A DNA stretch of 64,000 nucleotides from Amphibalanus amphitrite (GCF_019059575.1 NW_024881501.1:2279001-2343000), one strand, 5' to 3'; numbered from the stretch's first letter, positions 22,801-34,700 are shown. A program made the numbers and translations. Notes: a model not told the origin generated them from the letters alone.

Positions 22801-24287
22801 ACGTACGCAGGGCATATGCACGTTTTCCGCCAGTGGTTCCGGCTACTGTTAGATTTCCCGCTTAGGTAATACTGGGTAACGAGGCAGTGAGAGGTTTCTA
22901 TGGCAGAGGGAAGGAGTAGACTGGTACAGTGCAGTCGGAGAGTAAGTTGGAGATATGCCAAAGGTAAGAAGCCGAAGGTCAGGGGTGAGTCACCCAAAGG
23001 GCGGATAAGGCAAGCTGTAGTGTCCCGAATAAGTCCTCATACTTATTTTGTAAGGGTACCTTAATCGGTACTGGACAGCCTCAGGGGAGGTAACGATGTA
23101 CTCCAGGACACGTAAGGCCTTGAAAGTAAATCCCAGGGTTTAAGGATAGTTCCTGAGGAGAGTTCCAGGATATGAACGGTGGTCCCTGGGTCGTGAACGG
23201 AGGTGTTACACGCGGACCGGAAGAGGGCATAGGTAATCTCTCCCGGATAGAGAGATAAGTCGGATATAAATCGTGTATGTGTGTACCATAAGTCTATCGG
23301 ACGTGTAGTGAATCCCATAAATTAGTAGGGTGGATATTTGTGTAATTATTCTGGACGGCCCTGCGATAAGTATCTTTGTCGCCGGTTAGCGGAGCATGCA
23401 TATGGATTTCGTAAAGAGACATTTATCTCGCCGGGGAAATCGCTATTAGTCCGGCACCTAACACCATCGGAGGGAATTTGAGAGGCGCTAAATAAATTTG
23501 GGTGAATATATGACGAACGAATGTAGAGAGAGGATGAGTGTGAGAATGGTAAAGGATGAATCTTAGGATAAGGCCGATGGGAGTTTAGCGAAGCTCAGTT
23601 AGGACAGTCAAACTAATGACCCTCGAGGGCAACTAAACTATAGCAACGCTAATACGAACTAAGTGGGCAATTTTCGTTGGGGAGGCCAGTGATATAGGAA
23701 TGGGTGACTGGACGAATGATCACATTCAATTAATCAACGTAATTACCACCCATAAGTTTGGCAGTGGTCATCGGGACTTCGAATGCCCTGTCCTTCACCT
23801 GCCCAACTGTGCCGCAAACCCAGCTGATCGGATCCCTCTATCCCTAATCCGAGCAGTGAAGAAGCATCTCGTGCATCATGGTCTATACAATGAACAGAAT
23901 CATCAAGCCTCTAAATTAAAAAGCATCTTCCATCAGATGTATTTGTACGCAAGGTGGATCTGGATACCTACATCTCTATCAGGTGGATCCCATCTATCTC
24001 AGGATGTCATCTCTCCCAGGTGGACGTCATCTCAAGATCTCTATCTGGAGGCCCACATCTCTATCAGGAGGATCTCTAGATCACTATCTGGATCTCTCTC
24101 TGAAGATCCCTCGCGGGATCTCTTCAACGACTCTCAAGCTTCCCTGTATCACAAGCTCTACTATCGAGTTCATTACAGCAGCAAATTGTTCTCTCTTCGG
24201 CTACAACAGCCAAATGACAGTGGACCGCGGTGATTGATGAACCTCAAGATGCAGTTCTCTCTCTCTTTTCTTCATTCCCTTGCTACA
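19850..24287 (+). repeat. Left 4438-bp LTR of the giant-LTR element
   Basis: TG...CA-bounded. A TATA box lies 860 bp in and CRE-type sites lie upstream of it, so U3 would be about 0.9 kb and R plus U5 about 3.5 kb. AATAAA words occur at 21753 and near 23490. A 177-codon open frame at 23700-24233 shows no recognisable domain; its 3' half is a low-complexity ATCTC/GGATC stretch. Confidence 0.88.
20377..20717 (+). promoter_or_regulatory. Predicted LTR promoter: CRE palindromes and TATA box
   Basis: Perfect TGACGTCA at 20377-20384 and 20401-20408 and a near match TGACGTCG at 20664 precede CTATAAAAGGG (TATA at 20710). A start site would be expected near 20740. A GTGAGT splice-donor-like word follows at 20908. 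The right LTR has the same set (TATA at 27684). Confidence 0.6.
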
Positions 24288-24289
24288 AA

Positions 24290-24307
24290 TGGCGCCCAAC
24301 GTGGGGC
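24290..24307 (+). promoter_or_regulatory. Primer-binding site, lysine tRNA type
   Basis: TGGCGCCCAACGTGGGGC lies two bases after the CA that ends the left LTR. This 18-mer is the sequence known as the tRNA-Lys(1,2) primer-binding site of several retroelements. Its position confirms the plus-strand orientation and the LTR boundary. Confidence 0.88.
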
Positions 24308-24399
24308 TTTGATAATTCTCAAATTGTGAAGCTGGTAGACTGGCACAAGCCGCCGAACCCGAAGTTGATGAATTGAAAGTCAACCGTATGGAGAAGAGG

Positions 24400-24690
24400 A
24401 AGAAGTTGAAGAATAGAGCAGGTGTTCGAAATACTGGCAGCAGTGGAAATGAGCGTGCTGCAGGGGTCGACGTGAAGAAAGAGGATGAGCTAAAGAAAGC
24501 TGTGTGAAGATGATGAAGCTTAGGATGGTGGCTGATGACAGGGAAATTGAAGAATTGAGCAGGTGTTCGAAATACTGGCAGCAGTGGAAATGAGCGTGCT
24601 GCAGGGGTCGACGTGAAGGAAGAGGATGAGCTAAAGAAAGCTGTGTGAAGATGATGAAACTTATGATAATGACTGATGAGAGGAAGCGGT
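24400..24690. repeat. Direct duplication of about 139 bp in the internal region
   Basis: Two adjacent copies share GCAGGTGTTCGAAATACTGG, CAGCAGTGGAAATGAGCG and GAGGATGAGCTAAAGAAAGC. They differ at a few positions and contain stop codons in all frames. Confidence 0.8.
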
Positions 24691-25089
24691 CTTACGAATA
24701 CTGAAAAGGACATAGAAGAAGTTGTTGAAGATAAGATAAGGAAATGAAGCTGTCTCATGACACAAAGGATCAGACTAGAAGTCAGGCCGAAAATGAAACT
24801 TGAAAATTGTTTGCATCAGGATATCAATTCTTCTACGTTCTGCTGTACAACAAGTACAAGTCAAGGTCAGCTGCTGTATTGCAAAGGAGAGCTCGAACTT
24901 TCTAGAGTATTGATGGTAAGAGGACAGCAATATCAAAAGCAGAAGAGGAAGAAGAACGGGCGGAATGCTCGTGTTGTACTGAATCAAAATCAAACACGGT
25001 CGTCTTCACAACACAGCCAAGGCGATGATCAAGTTGGTGAACGAGGAGAGGGCGCCAGGATGCTGCAAGACCAACTGCCAAACGATCCA

Positions 25090-26570
25090 TTCAGATGGGC
25101 TGCTGCAGAGATCACCCACCTGGGCTGCTGCAAAGGCTGTCACCTGGTCCGCCGAAAGGTCGCTACCTGTGCTGCCGCGGAAGTCGCCTACCTGAGCTAC
25201 CACGGAGGCTGTTAACGGGTCCGTCACGAGGGTCACCTACCTGGGCTGCCATGGAGGTCGCCCACCTGAACTGCCACGGAGGTCACCTGTGCTGCCACGG
25301 AAGTCGCCTACCTGAGCTACCACGGAGGCTGTCACGGGTCTCCCGCGATGATCACCCAACCGGGCTGCCATGGAAGACACATTGCCCTCGCGTGCTGCCT
25401 CGGAGGTCATTCACCTGAGCTGCCGCGGAAGTCGCCTACCTGAGCTACCACGGAGGCTGTTAACGGGTCCGTCACGAGGGTCACCTACCTGGGCTGCCAT
25501 GGAGGTCGCCCACCTGAACTGCCACGGAGGTCACCTGTGCTGCCGCGGAAGTCGCCTACCTGAGCTACCACGGAGGCTGTTAACGGGTCCGTCACGAGGG
25601 TCACCTACCTGGGCTGCCATGGAGGTCGCCCACCTGAACTGCCACGGAGGTCACCTGTGCTGCCACGGAAGTCGCCTACCTGAGCTACCACGGAGGCTGT
25701 CACGGGTCTCCCGCGATGATCACCCAACCGGGCTGCCATGGAAGACACATTGCCCTCGCGTGCTGCCTCGGAGGTCATTCACCTGAGCTGCCGCGGAAGT
25801 CGCCTACCTGAGCTACCACGGAGGCTGTTAACGGGTCCGTCACGAGGGTCACCTACCTGGGCTGCCATGGAGGTCGCCCACCTGAACTGCCACGGAGGTC
25901 ACCTGTGCTGCCACGGAAGTCGCCTACCTGAGCTACCACGGAGGCTGTCACGGGTCTCCCGCGATGATCACCCAACCGGGCTGCCATGGAAGACACATTG
26001 CCCTCGCGTGCTGCCTCGGAGGTCATTCACCTGAGCTGCCGCGGAAGTCGCCTACCTGAGCTACCACGGAGGCTGTTAACGGGTCCGTCACGAGGGTCAC
26101 CTACCTGGGCTGCCATGGAGGTCGCCCACCTGAACTGCCACGGAGGTCACCTGTGCTGCCACGGAAGTCGCCTACCTGAGCTACCACGGAGGCTGTCACG
26201 GGTCTCCCGCGATGATCACCCAACCGGGCTGCCATGGAAGACACATTGCCCTCGCGTGCTGCATCGGGGGTCATTCACCTGAGCTGCCGCGGAAGTCACC
26301 TACATGAGCTGCCACGGGAAATGCATTGCCATCGCGTGCTGCCTCGGGGGTCACTCACCTGAGCTGCAGCTGCCACGGAGCCTGCCACCCGGGCGGCCAC
26401 GGAGGTCGCCTACCCGGACGGCCACGGAGGTCATCCACCTGGGCTGCCACGTAGGCTGCCCACACGGGCCGTCGTGCAAGCTGTCCACCCGGGCTGCCAT
26501 GGAGGCCGCCAACCGAACTGCTATGGAGGCCGCCCACCTGGGCTGCCATAGAGGCCTTCACCCTCCTGAG
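25090..26570. repeat. Tandem array with 248-bp higher-order unit inside the giant-LTR element
   Basis: Subunits of about 120-125 bp (containing GTCGCCTACCTGAGCTACCA, CGGAGGCTGTTAACGGGTCC, GGTCACCTACCTGGGCTGCC) alternate to give near-identical 248-bp units at about 25490-26234, plus one extra subunit near 25440-25560. Edges (26300-26570) are more diverged. Plus-strand frames stay open through it but encode only the repeat, with no known domain. Confidence 0.88.
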
Positions 26571-26827
26571 AAGCCGCTTACCGGACGGCCATTGACGACA
26601 TCGGGCTAACCAAAGTGGTTAGTGCACGTGACCCGGATCTGGTGAACGACAAACTACGGTGCGGACGAGGAAGAACAGGTGCGTGTGTGTACTGTACTAG
26701 GTACCTATACGATGTCATTTTGTAGGCGTTGCGGAACTTAACATGATTGTGTAGATTTAGATAAGTAAGGGATGTGACTTTTTTGTAGGAGTTGCGAGGA
26801 CGCAACTAGGGTTGTTTGGACTGAAGA

Positions 26828-29800
26828 TGTAGCACGCTACATCTTGAACATCTAACGTAGTATCTTTTCGGCACGGCCGGCCCGGTGACGCGCAGCTGAG
26901 CAGAGCGCTGCCGCACGCTTCCCTCCCTTGTCATTATTCCCTCCCTCCTCCCACCCGTCCCCAGGTCCACCCTCCCCAATCATTTCTCACTGTACACACA
27001 GAATGGGCCGCCATTAAACTCCAATTAAGACAAGCACCTCTGAAGACAGTCACATCAGGATGAGTCATTGGTAGTCATTACAAAGCAGCTGAAGCTACAA
27101 GCAAACGTCGGCACACTGTGAGACCACGCGCAGGCTTAAGGCACGTAGCACATTGGGTCTCACGTAGCCATGGTAGCACAACAGTGCGTCTCACTGCAAC
27201 GGAATCTGCTAAACTTAGCAAAAAGCCTCCGAAACAGACGTAGTTCAGGACGTCTCCACTGCGGACAGAAAGCGCTGTTGTCCGAAACAAACGTAGTTCA
27301 GGACATCCCCACCGCGGACAGAAGGCGCTGTTCTACAGACCCTCCAAACCAAGATGACGTCAGTGGGCGGAGCAAGAGTGACGTCACAAGGGGCGTTGCC
27401 GGCAGACGAAACGGAAGGAAACAAAAGTTTGAATAAAATGAAACTGAAGAATCAAAATTAAAACTCGAAAAGCACCAACCTTTCGGGGATTGGTTTATGC
27501 CAGCAACTACTAAGATGATAAAGCACTCAACACGAAGACGATTCGACGGCCAAAAATTGCAGGCACAGAGGAGCAAGGTGACTAAACAGGACAGAGGGCG
27601 CCATCTTACGGCCCCACCCACCAGAAGAAGGCAGAGGAAGATGACGTCGCAAGGGCGTGGCAGTCACCCCTCCCCCCCCCAACTATAAAAGGGTGCGCCA
27701 CCCAACCAGAGGGGGAATCAGAGTCGAGCAGCCGAGAGTCACAGTCCACAGCTGGAGCCGGAGACGCCATCTGGGAGCCACCGTCAGTCCGGGGTCACCC
27801 GCGAGAAGCCTCTTCAGTTCGAGTGATCAGAGCCGGAGGACAACCGCCGACGCTTGTGACCACACTGAGAAACTCCAGAATGTGAGTGTTGTTGAAAAGT
27901 CTGCTCAATCCCAATCCTTGACCCCCCCCCCCCTCTGCCCAGCCTGCCGTGCCGTGACGACTGCCAAACATTTTCGGTTGCCATAAAATGCACTCTCAAT
28001 TGGAATTGGAAAACTTAAATTACTTTGAACTTATTGGTCCAGACACCCTAGTAGCATATTATAGGATCTGAATTGTGAGGTCATGTCAGAGCCGCCAGTA
28101 AATACGTTATTGTCAGTTGGAGTTCACGATTAGGCCGGGAGCGAGATGCTAAAATTTGAATAAGCAGCTCATTGTCACGAACGTTGAGATTGATGACATG
28201 ATGCATGTCAGCATTGAATAATGAATATGTCTTTGTGTTTGGCCAAGCTGGTTCCTTGATTTATTATCGGGGTAGTCAGGTGCGATTAAGATTTGAGGTT
28301 GGGAAGTTTGTGAAATTAAGGGTGTAGATTCATGCTGTACTCACTAAAAGTTGCATTGCGAAATCATTGGTAATATTGCTATAGGAATTAATTGCGAAGT
28401 CGAAATCAATTATTCAACAGGTAAATACGGCTGAAAGGGAATGTAATGTTTAAGGTGGCGACTGATTCATGCAATCGATCTATGAATATGGCTATGAGTT
28501 ATGATTTTCGACAGATACGAATGCTTGAGCTTACGGCGGAATTTCTTCTGTTACTTAGGTGCAGAGTTGTGAGCAGTGGTTTGAGGTTGACGGTTTGACA
28601 CTTTGCGACTTTAGATGGTCACTTTGCGTCATTGAAATTGCGAAATGTCGAGTAACAGGTAGATGTAGAATTGTTTGTGGTTAGAACTAATATGCGACTA
28701 ATATAGGTACCGATCGTTGTGCTTTTGTAGAATAAATACTAGAAAGGACCATCTTTGTTGGGGAACGATTAAATGTGACAAGGAGTTAAAAAAAAAACTT
28801 ACGTAGAACGGAGCTGATGAGATGTCGAACAGGGAGATATTGTAGCGATATTTTACCAGATTCACACTCACTGACACACCCGGTGAATCTACCCAGCGAA
28901 GAGACAACACGCACGAGCACTACACCGCGAGTGATGACGCGCCCATCGGGGCGTGGCCTTGACTGACTGTCGACGCGACGCCAGCCGGCGCGGCGGCCAG
29001 TATCGTCGTCCCCGACGCGGGCGTTGAGCCGCCAGAGGGCGCGAGGAGCAGCCACAACAGGGGCAGTGGGTTAGCCGTAATTGGGGGCGCGTGCGGTAGG
29101 TGAAGGTCATCGTATAGAAACATGGTTAGTTGTGGAAGTTGCAACGGGATAAGAACGTAAACAGTTAATGCATAATTTTAAATATGACATGCTATATGAT
29201 ATCTAGGACTGCAGTTCGTTTGATGTGCATTGGTTACCGCTAATAGGATGATTTAAATTATATTTTCTATGAAAGGCTAGGGATCCCTATGACAATATTC
29301 TGGCACTCTACAAAGATAATTTGTATAGGTAACTAGTAGCCCATCAGAAGCTATCGAACGAGTTTCAAGGAGTCATATCCGTTTGAGCATTCAGTAATTT
29401 ACTATGATACGGTGGATCACAACCAGACGACAGACCGGTGCGTTTTATTTGGTTCCAGATCTTCTGATCAAATCAAGAGCGATTCAAGGTCTGCTAGGAT
29501 TGTATACGAGAACTGATGATTAGGTTCACGCGTGCAGCAGCAATTAGGACTTGAGATTACGATTAGCTTTGGATCAATAATGCGTTTCTGTTATTCGCGT
29601 TCTTGCGAGTTAGCGCCAATAATTACTCCACCAATATTGGCACAGGGCATTGTGAGGCACAGACGGCTTGTTTGCCCGTCTCCTATGGCGTAACGTTTAC
29701 CAGCATGACCGTATGAGACACAGATGCACTTCTCATAAACACACGTCCAGACCGGAATAATAAGAGGGACACACCGTCACGTACGCAGGGCATATGCACG

Positions 29801-31265
29801 TTTTCCGCCAGTGGTTCCGGCTACTGTTAGATTTCCCGCTTAGGTAATACTGGGTAACGAGGCAGTGAGAGGTTTCTATGGCAGAGGGAAGGAGTAGACT
29901 GGTACAGTGCAGTCGGAGAGTAAGTTGGAGATATGCCAAAGGTAAGAAGCCGAAGGTCAGGGGTGAGTCACCCAAAGGGCGGATAAGGCAAGCTGTAGTG
30001 TCCCGAATAAGTCCTCATACTTATTTTGTAAGGGTACCTTAATCGGTACTGGACAGCCTCAGGGGAGGTAACGATGTACTCCAGGACACGTAAGGCCTTG
30101 AAAGTAAATCCCAGGGTTTAAGGATAGTTCCTGAGGAGAGTTCCAGGATATGAACGGTGGTCCCTGGGTCGTGAACGGAGGTGTTACACGCGGACCGGAA
30201 GAGGGCATAGGTAATCTCTCCCGGATAGAGAGATAAGTCGGATATAAATCGTGTATGTGTGTACCATAAGTCTATCGGACGTGTAGTGAATCCCATAAAT
30301 TAGTAGGGTGGATATTTGTGTAATTATTCTGGACGGCCCTGCGATAAGTATCTTTGTCGCCGGTTAGCGGAGCATGCATATGGATTTCGTAAAGAGACAT
30401 TTATCTCGCCGGGGAAATCGCTATTAGTCCGGCACCTAACACCATCGGAGGGAATTTGAGGGGCGCTAAATAAATTTGGGTGAATATATGACGAACGAAT
30501 GTAGAGAGAGGATGAGTGTGAGAATGGTAAAGGATGAATCTTAGGATAAGGCCGATGGGAGTTTAGCGAAGCTCAGTTAGGACAGTCAAACTAATGACCC
30601 TCGAGGGCAACTAAACTATAGCAACGCTAATACGAACTAAGTGGGCAATTTTCGTTGGGGAGGCCAGTGATATAGGAATGGGTGACTGGACGAATGATCA
30701 CATTCAATTAATCAACGTAATTACCACCCATAAGTTTGGCAGTGGTCATCGGGACTTCGAATGCCCTGTCCTTCACCTGCCCAACTGTGCCGCAAACCCA
30801 GCTGATCGGATCCCTCTATCCCTAATCCGAGCAGTGAAGAAGCATCTCGTGCATCATGGTCTATACAATGAACAGAATCATCAAGCCTCTAAATTAAAAA
30901 GCATCTTCCATCAGATGTATTTGTACGCAAGGTGGATCTGGATACCTACATCTCTATCAGGTGGATCCCATCTATCTCAGGATGTCATCTCTCCCAGGTG
31001 GACGTCATCTCAAGATCTCTATCTGGAGGCCCACATCTCTATCAGGAGGATCTCTAGATCACTATCTGGATCTCTCTCTGAAGATCCCTCGCGGGATCTC
31101 TTCAACGACTCTCAAGCTTCCCTGTATCACAAGCTCTACTATCGAGTTCATTACAGCAGCAAATTGTTCTCTCTTCGGCTACAACAGCCAAATGACAGTG
31201 GACCGCGGTGATTGATGAACCTCAAGATGCAGTTCTCTCTCTCTTTTCTTCATTCCCTTGCTACA
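26828..31265 (+). repeat. Right 4438-bp LTR of the giant-LTR element
   Basis: Offset from the left LTR by exactly 6978 bp at both ends. Differences seen by eye are a shorter C-run before the TATA box, a longer C-run near 27925, and one A-to-G change near 30463. Confidence 0.88.
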
Positions 31266-31500
31266 CAACTCTGTGGGCCCCACACTGGTGACTCTGAGGG
31301 CTCCCAGTGACGCCTGAGAGTACCACGCCGGTCTCCTGGATCCCACAGGGCTCCTGAAGGCCTCTGCTGGCCCTTGCTGGTCTCTTGAAGACCCCTTGCC
31401 CCCATGCATGTGTCTCTGAGGAGTGAGGACTCCCACAACGATGCCTTTGAAAGTCTTCACCGGCGACTGAGAGGGCACCACACAGACATGTCTGAGGGCA
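31266..31500. repeat. Degenerate minisatellite of about 24 bp, continuation
   Basis: It continues the GGCCCCACACTGGTGACTCT-type repeat interrupted at 19849 by the giant-LTR element. It begins with the CAAC target duplication. Confidence 0.7.
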
Positions 31501-31568
31501 GGGACGTAGCCAAGGGGGGGGGGGGCGGAGGGGGCGCCCGCCCCTCCCTTGGGGTTTTCAGGAGGCCC

Positions 31569-31660
31569 CCCGAAAGGATTCAGGCCAACGTGGGCCGAAG
31601 GCCCACGTTGGCCTGAATCCTTTCGGCCTGAATCCAACGTGGGCCGAAGGCCCACGTTGG
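31569..31660. repeat. Two nested perfect palindromes
   Basis: Arms of 26 bp (31569-31594 and 31598-31623) are perfectly complementary around GAA; the inner word is CCAACGTGGGCC. Immediately after, the inner palindrome occurs again (about 31632-31660). A G-run/C-run stretch precedes it (31516-31555), beginning GGGACGTAGCCAAGGGGGGG. Confidence 0.85.
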
Positions 31661-31834
31661 CCAAAATCACGTCGGAGGCGAACGAAATTCACGCGGGAAT
31701 CTAAAAAATGACGTCAGAACAATCAGGGCCCTCTGACCAGCCTGACAAGTGACAGCTAGGGTCCTTCTCATCTCCTGTGAATAACCACTAGTGTCTGTGT
31801 CTGACCGCTAGGGCCCCTCTGACTCCTCAGTAGA

Positions 31835-32440
31835 GGAGGCCCTCTGTGGATAGGAGGCCCTCTGTTGAGAGGAGGCCCCCTTAGAGAGGAGACCCCCCCT
31901 GTAGAGAGGAGGCCCTCTGCAAAAAGGAGGCCCTCTGCAAAAAGGAGGCCCTCTGTAAAAAAGAGGTCCTCTGTAAAAAGGAGGCCCTCTGTAGAGAGCA
32001 GGCCCTCTGTAAAGAGGAAACCGTCTGAAATCAGAGGGCCCTTTGAAGAGAGAAGGCCCTCTGTAGAGAGGAAATCGTCTGAAGAGAGGGGACCCTCTGT
32101 AGAGGAGGACTCCCTCAGTAGAAAGGAGGTCCTCTGTAGGTAGGAGGCCCTCTGTAGAGTGAAGGCCCTCTAAAGAGAGGAGGCCCTTTGCAGAGATGAG
32201 GTCCTCTGTATAGAGGAGGTCCTGTGTAGAGACGAGACTCTTTGAAGAGAGGAGGCCCTATATAGATAGGAAGCCCTCTGAAGAGAGGAGGTCCCTGTAG
32301 AGACTAGAGAGGAGGCCCTCTGTAAAGGAGGCCCTCTGGAGAGAAAGACACCCTCAGCAGAGAGGAGGCCCTCTGTAGATAAGAGGCAATCTGTAGAGAG
32401 GAAGCCCTCTGTAGATAAGAGGCCCTCTTGGGCAGGAGGC
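31835..32440. repeat. 18-bp GGAGGCCCTCTGTAGAGA minisatellite
   Basis: About 30 degenerate copies of AGGAGGCCCTCTGTAGAG. The array is purine-rich on the plus strand and open in one plus and one minus frame only because of the repeat. A few more copies appear at 34975-35035. Confidence 0.85.
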
Positions 32441-33344
32441 CCCCGGTAGTCAAAGACAGCGTCGTATATTAAGTACATAGAGTGGAGGCCCACTGTAAGC
32501 AAATTACCTTCTGGCTTCTGGTCCCTGCTACTCTCTGTAGAGAGTTCTCAGTGTTCACTATAGTGAGAACTGAGAACTCAGGAAACTGTACAGAATAGAC
32601 TCCCAACCGCGTCGCCGCCCACTGTAGGAAGGGACAGGGGCTCTGTAAGGAGGAGGTCCTCTGTAAACAGAAGGCCCTATCCTATGTAGACAAATTAGTT
32701 GTATAAATGCGCTCAGACAAATCATGCCGGGTGCCGTCAACGGTTTTGCCGTCAACGGTTTTACCTGGTGTTTTAGAGCGATGAAAACACAACTAAGGTG
32801 TTTTTATCGCTCTAGCATGCCTCTATCAAAAGTTATTCGCGAAAAACAGTCAGATACCATTGGTGACCTGAGATGACCTCAGGGTTATAAAAAGGGGTCA
32901 CGGGTGCCATTTTCATGTTCAGTGTGTCAAAGATACTAGTAATTCAGTGTTTTAGTGTTTATAAATTATAATGACCTCCGTCTAAAAGAGTTCCGTCTCT
33001 CTCCCCGGCGATTTTCAATTTTAGGTCGCAAAATTGACCTGACCTTATGTCATCGATATCAAAATTCTAAGACATACATTTTGTGCATTTTGTCGCTCTT
33101 GTGCATTTGCATCTCTGAAAGTTCCAAAGCGTTTGGTCACTCCGTGTAGCTTTGGCAGACATTGAAACTTTTTATGTAGTGAGGTCATTTGACCTGACCT
33201 GGTGACCTGGCCTTAAGTGACCAGGGTCTGAAATTTTCACAACACATGTACAAATGATGTAGGATAAAGTGTGCCGCGCCGCCGTTTTTGAGATATTCAC
33301 GGAAAACTGCAGGGGGTGTTTAAACACCCCCGGCAGGGCGCGGG
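32441..33344. other. Partial TTAA/CCC-type element, right end
   Basis: The region 32820-33344 has the AGGTCA/TGACCT-rich composition and ends with a palindrome (GGGGGTGTTTAAACACCCCC, 33312-33331), GGCAGGGCGCGGG and TTAA. No matching left end was found, so the copy is truncated or its left end is decayed. Upstream are inverted AGAACTGAGAACT-type short repeats at 32540-32580. Confidence 0.5.
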
Positions 33345-33820
33345 TTAAAGGGACCCTCCCACCTTCAAAAAAGTTAATGAATTGGCATGAAAGTGATGTC
33401 GCTCGGTTCAGAAAGAGCAAAAACGAATATCTACCAAATTTCATCGAAAAATATTCACCGGTTTTCAAGATATTAGACTTTTACTTTTGTTTACTTTTTG
33501 GGATCTCCGCTGTTCCTAGCGACTTTATTTGAAAGTGCGGCATTTGTTGCGCGCAAAGCAGCGTATACCACCGCGTGCTACAAAACGTTTTAGTCAAACA
33601 TTTAAAAATCGTTAGATATCTGCGATGACGTCACACATTCAGAGGGGTATTCCTATGCATTAGCCCCTCTGAATCAAAATGCTGCAATTTTGAAATTCAA
33701 TATTTCCGATTTAAGGCATTTCTCGGTGTTGTGAGTGCCGAAACCGGTAATTGTGAGCCAGGGACCCCATTTTGGCTATCTCAACTCAAATCTAATGTTA
33801 AGGTGGGAGGGTCCCTTTAA
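33345..33820. mobile_element. TTAA MITE with AGGGACCCTCCCACCTT ends
   Basis: The ends TTAAAGGGACCCTCCCACCT and the inverted AGGTGGGAGGGTCCCTTTAA share the design of the copy at 16329-16833, with different central bases in the inverted repeat. Its left TTAA is also the right TTAA of the preceding CCC-type element, so it inserted exactly into that element's target duplication. Confidence 0.8.
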
Positions 33821-34700
33821 TCCATGAACATAGCTCAGCCCACTTCTGTAATATATGCCTGTGGCTGTGTTGGTATTTTTACGATGGATGCAATAACCCA
33901 AACCATTTATCAGATCGTGGTGATATTTCCATAGCCATGCTTCGCACAACTCATAATAATTTATTTGACCGGGACATTAATATATAGGTATCCATCGATT
34001 GTTTGTTTCATCTACGGCGTAAATGAAGCAAACCACCTGGACCTAGGAAAATTTACTAACGAAACCATGTTTTACCTACAGCAAGTAAACGTGACATGCA
34101 TCATTCACACAGAAAGAATTGATAACCGTATAGTTTCAATCTTGCAGACGTCAGTCAGGTCAGAATCGTGACAAGCCTATTGGAAAATATAATGAACTGT
34201 GTCCTGCTTCGAGAAAACGAGTCAAAACCACCCAATTCTTTCTGAATTACGTCAGATTATCTGATCTGTAAGCACCCAGGTAGCATTTACTGACAGGGGC
34301 ACCGGGAAGGATCATCTGAGGTGAGGTGAGGTCATCAACAGTTTTTAGCCGATAAATCACGTCATGATGGGGCTAAATAGTTGTTAGTGTACCAAACTGT
34401 TCGCCTGGTCATGAGCATGACGCGTTGATTGGTACCCAGCGTGACCTTCCTAGGTCAGATTTTGAAGTTGACCTATCTATGTATAGGTCATTATAAACCA
34501 TGTTATTTGTTATGACCTCTGGCGACCTCAATATTGACCTGACCCAAAAAAGTTGTTTACAAAAGTTGTAAGTCGTTCAACGAACTATCAAACGCCGTTG
34601 CCGTTTGTCGCTACGATTCGTGCTTTTCGAGTTCTGACGGGGGGCAAAAAGGCCCCCGCCTGATTCAGAGTCTTTCAGAGCCCGCCCGGAATACGGTTAA
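33821..34700. other. Gene-free segment ending in a partial TTAA/CCC-type element
   Basis: 33821-34300 shows nothing I can name. 34310-34700 is AGGTCA/TGACCT-rich, has GGGGGGCAAAAAGGCCCCC (34639-34657) and ends CCCGCCCGGAATACGG then TTAA, like the right ends of copies 1 and 3. A left end was not found. Confidence 0.45.

Larger units (their letters stand above)
19850..31265 (+). mobile_element. Giant-LTR non-autonomous retrotransposon (11.4 kb)
   Basis: Two direct repeats of 4438 bp (19850-24287 and 26828-31265) start TG (TGTAGCACGCTAC) and end CA (CCCTTGCTACA). They flank a 2540-bp centre. The 4-bp CAAC occurs directly before and after the element, as a target duplication. A lysine-tRNA primer-binding site lies 2 nt after the left repeat. 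No gag, protease, reverse transcriptase or integrase is encoded; the centre is mostly tandem repeats. By eye the repeats differ by one base (near 23485 versus 30463) and two poly-C length changes, so insertion was recent and enzymes came from another element. The layout matches the plant class called LARD; I know of no standard animal family like it. The polypurine tract before the right LTR is poor (GGACTGAAGA). Confidence 0.85.

Noticed and set aside
23700-24233. 177-codon frame present in both giant LTRs as a possible protein
   Set aside because: Its duplication only reflects LTR identity; no domain is visible and the 3' half is low-complexity. Kept as a note under the LTR.
25095-26609. 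Repeated 98-138-codon frames in the centre of the giant-LTR element as a gene family
   Set aside because: Direct products of the 248-bp tandem repeat; they show no known domain.
19850-31265. Interpretation as a plain segmental duplication
   Set aside because: TG...CA ends, the 4-bp CAAC flanks and the primer-binding site directly after the left copy all point to LTRs.
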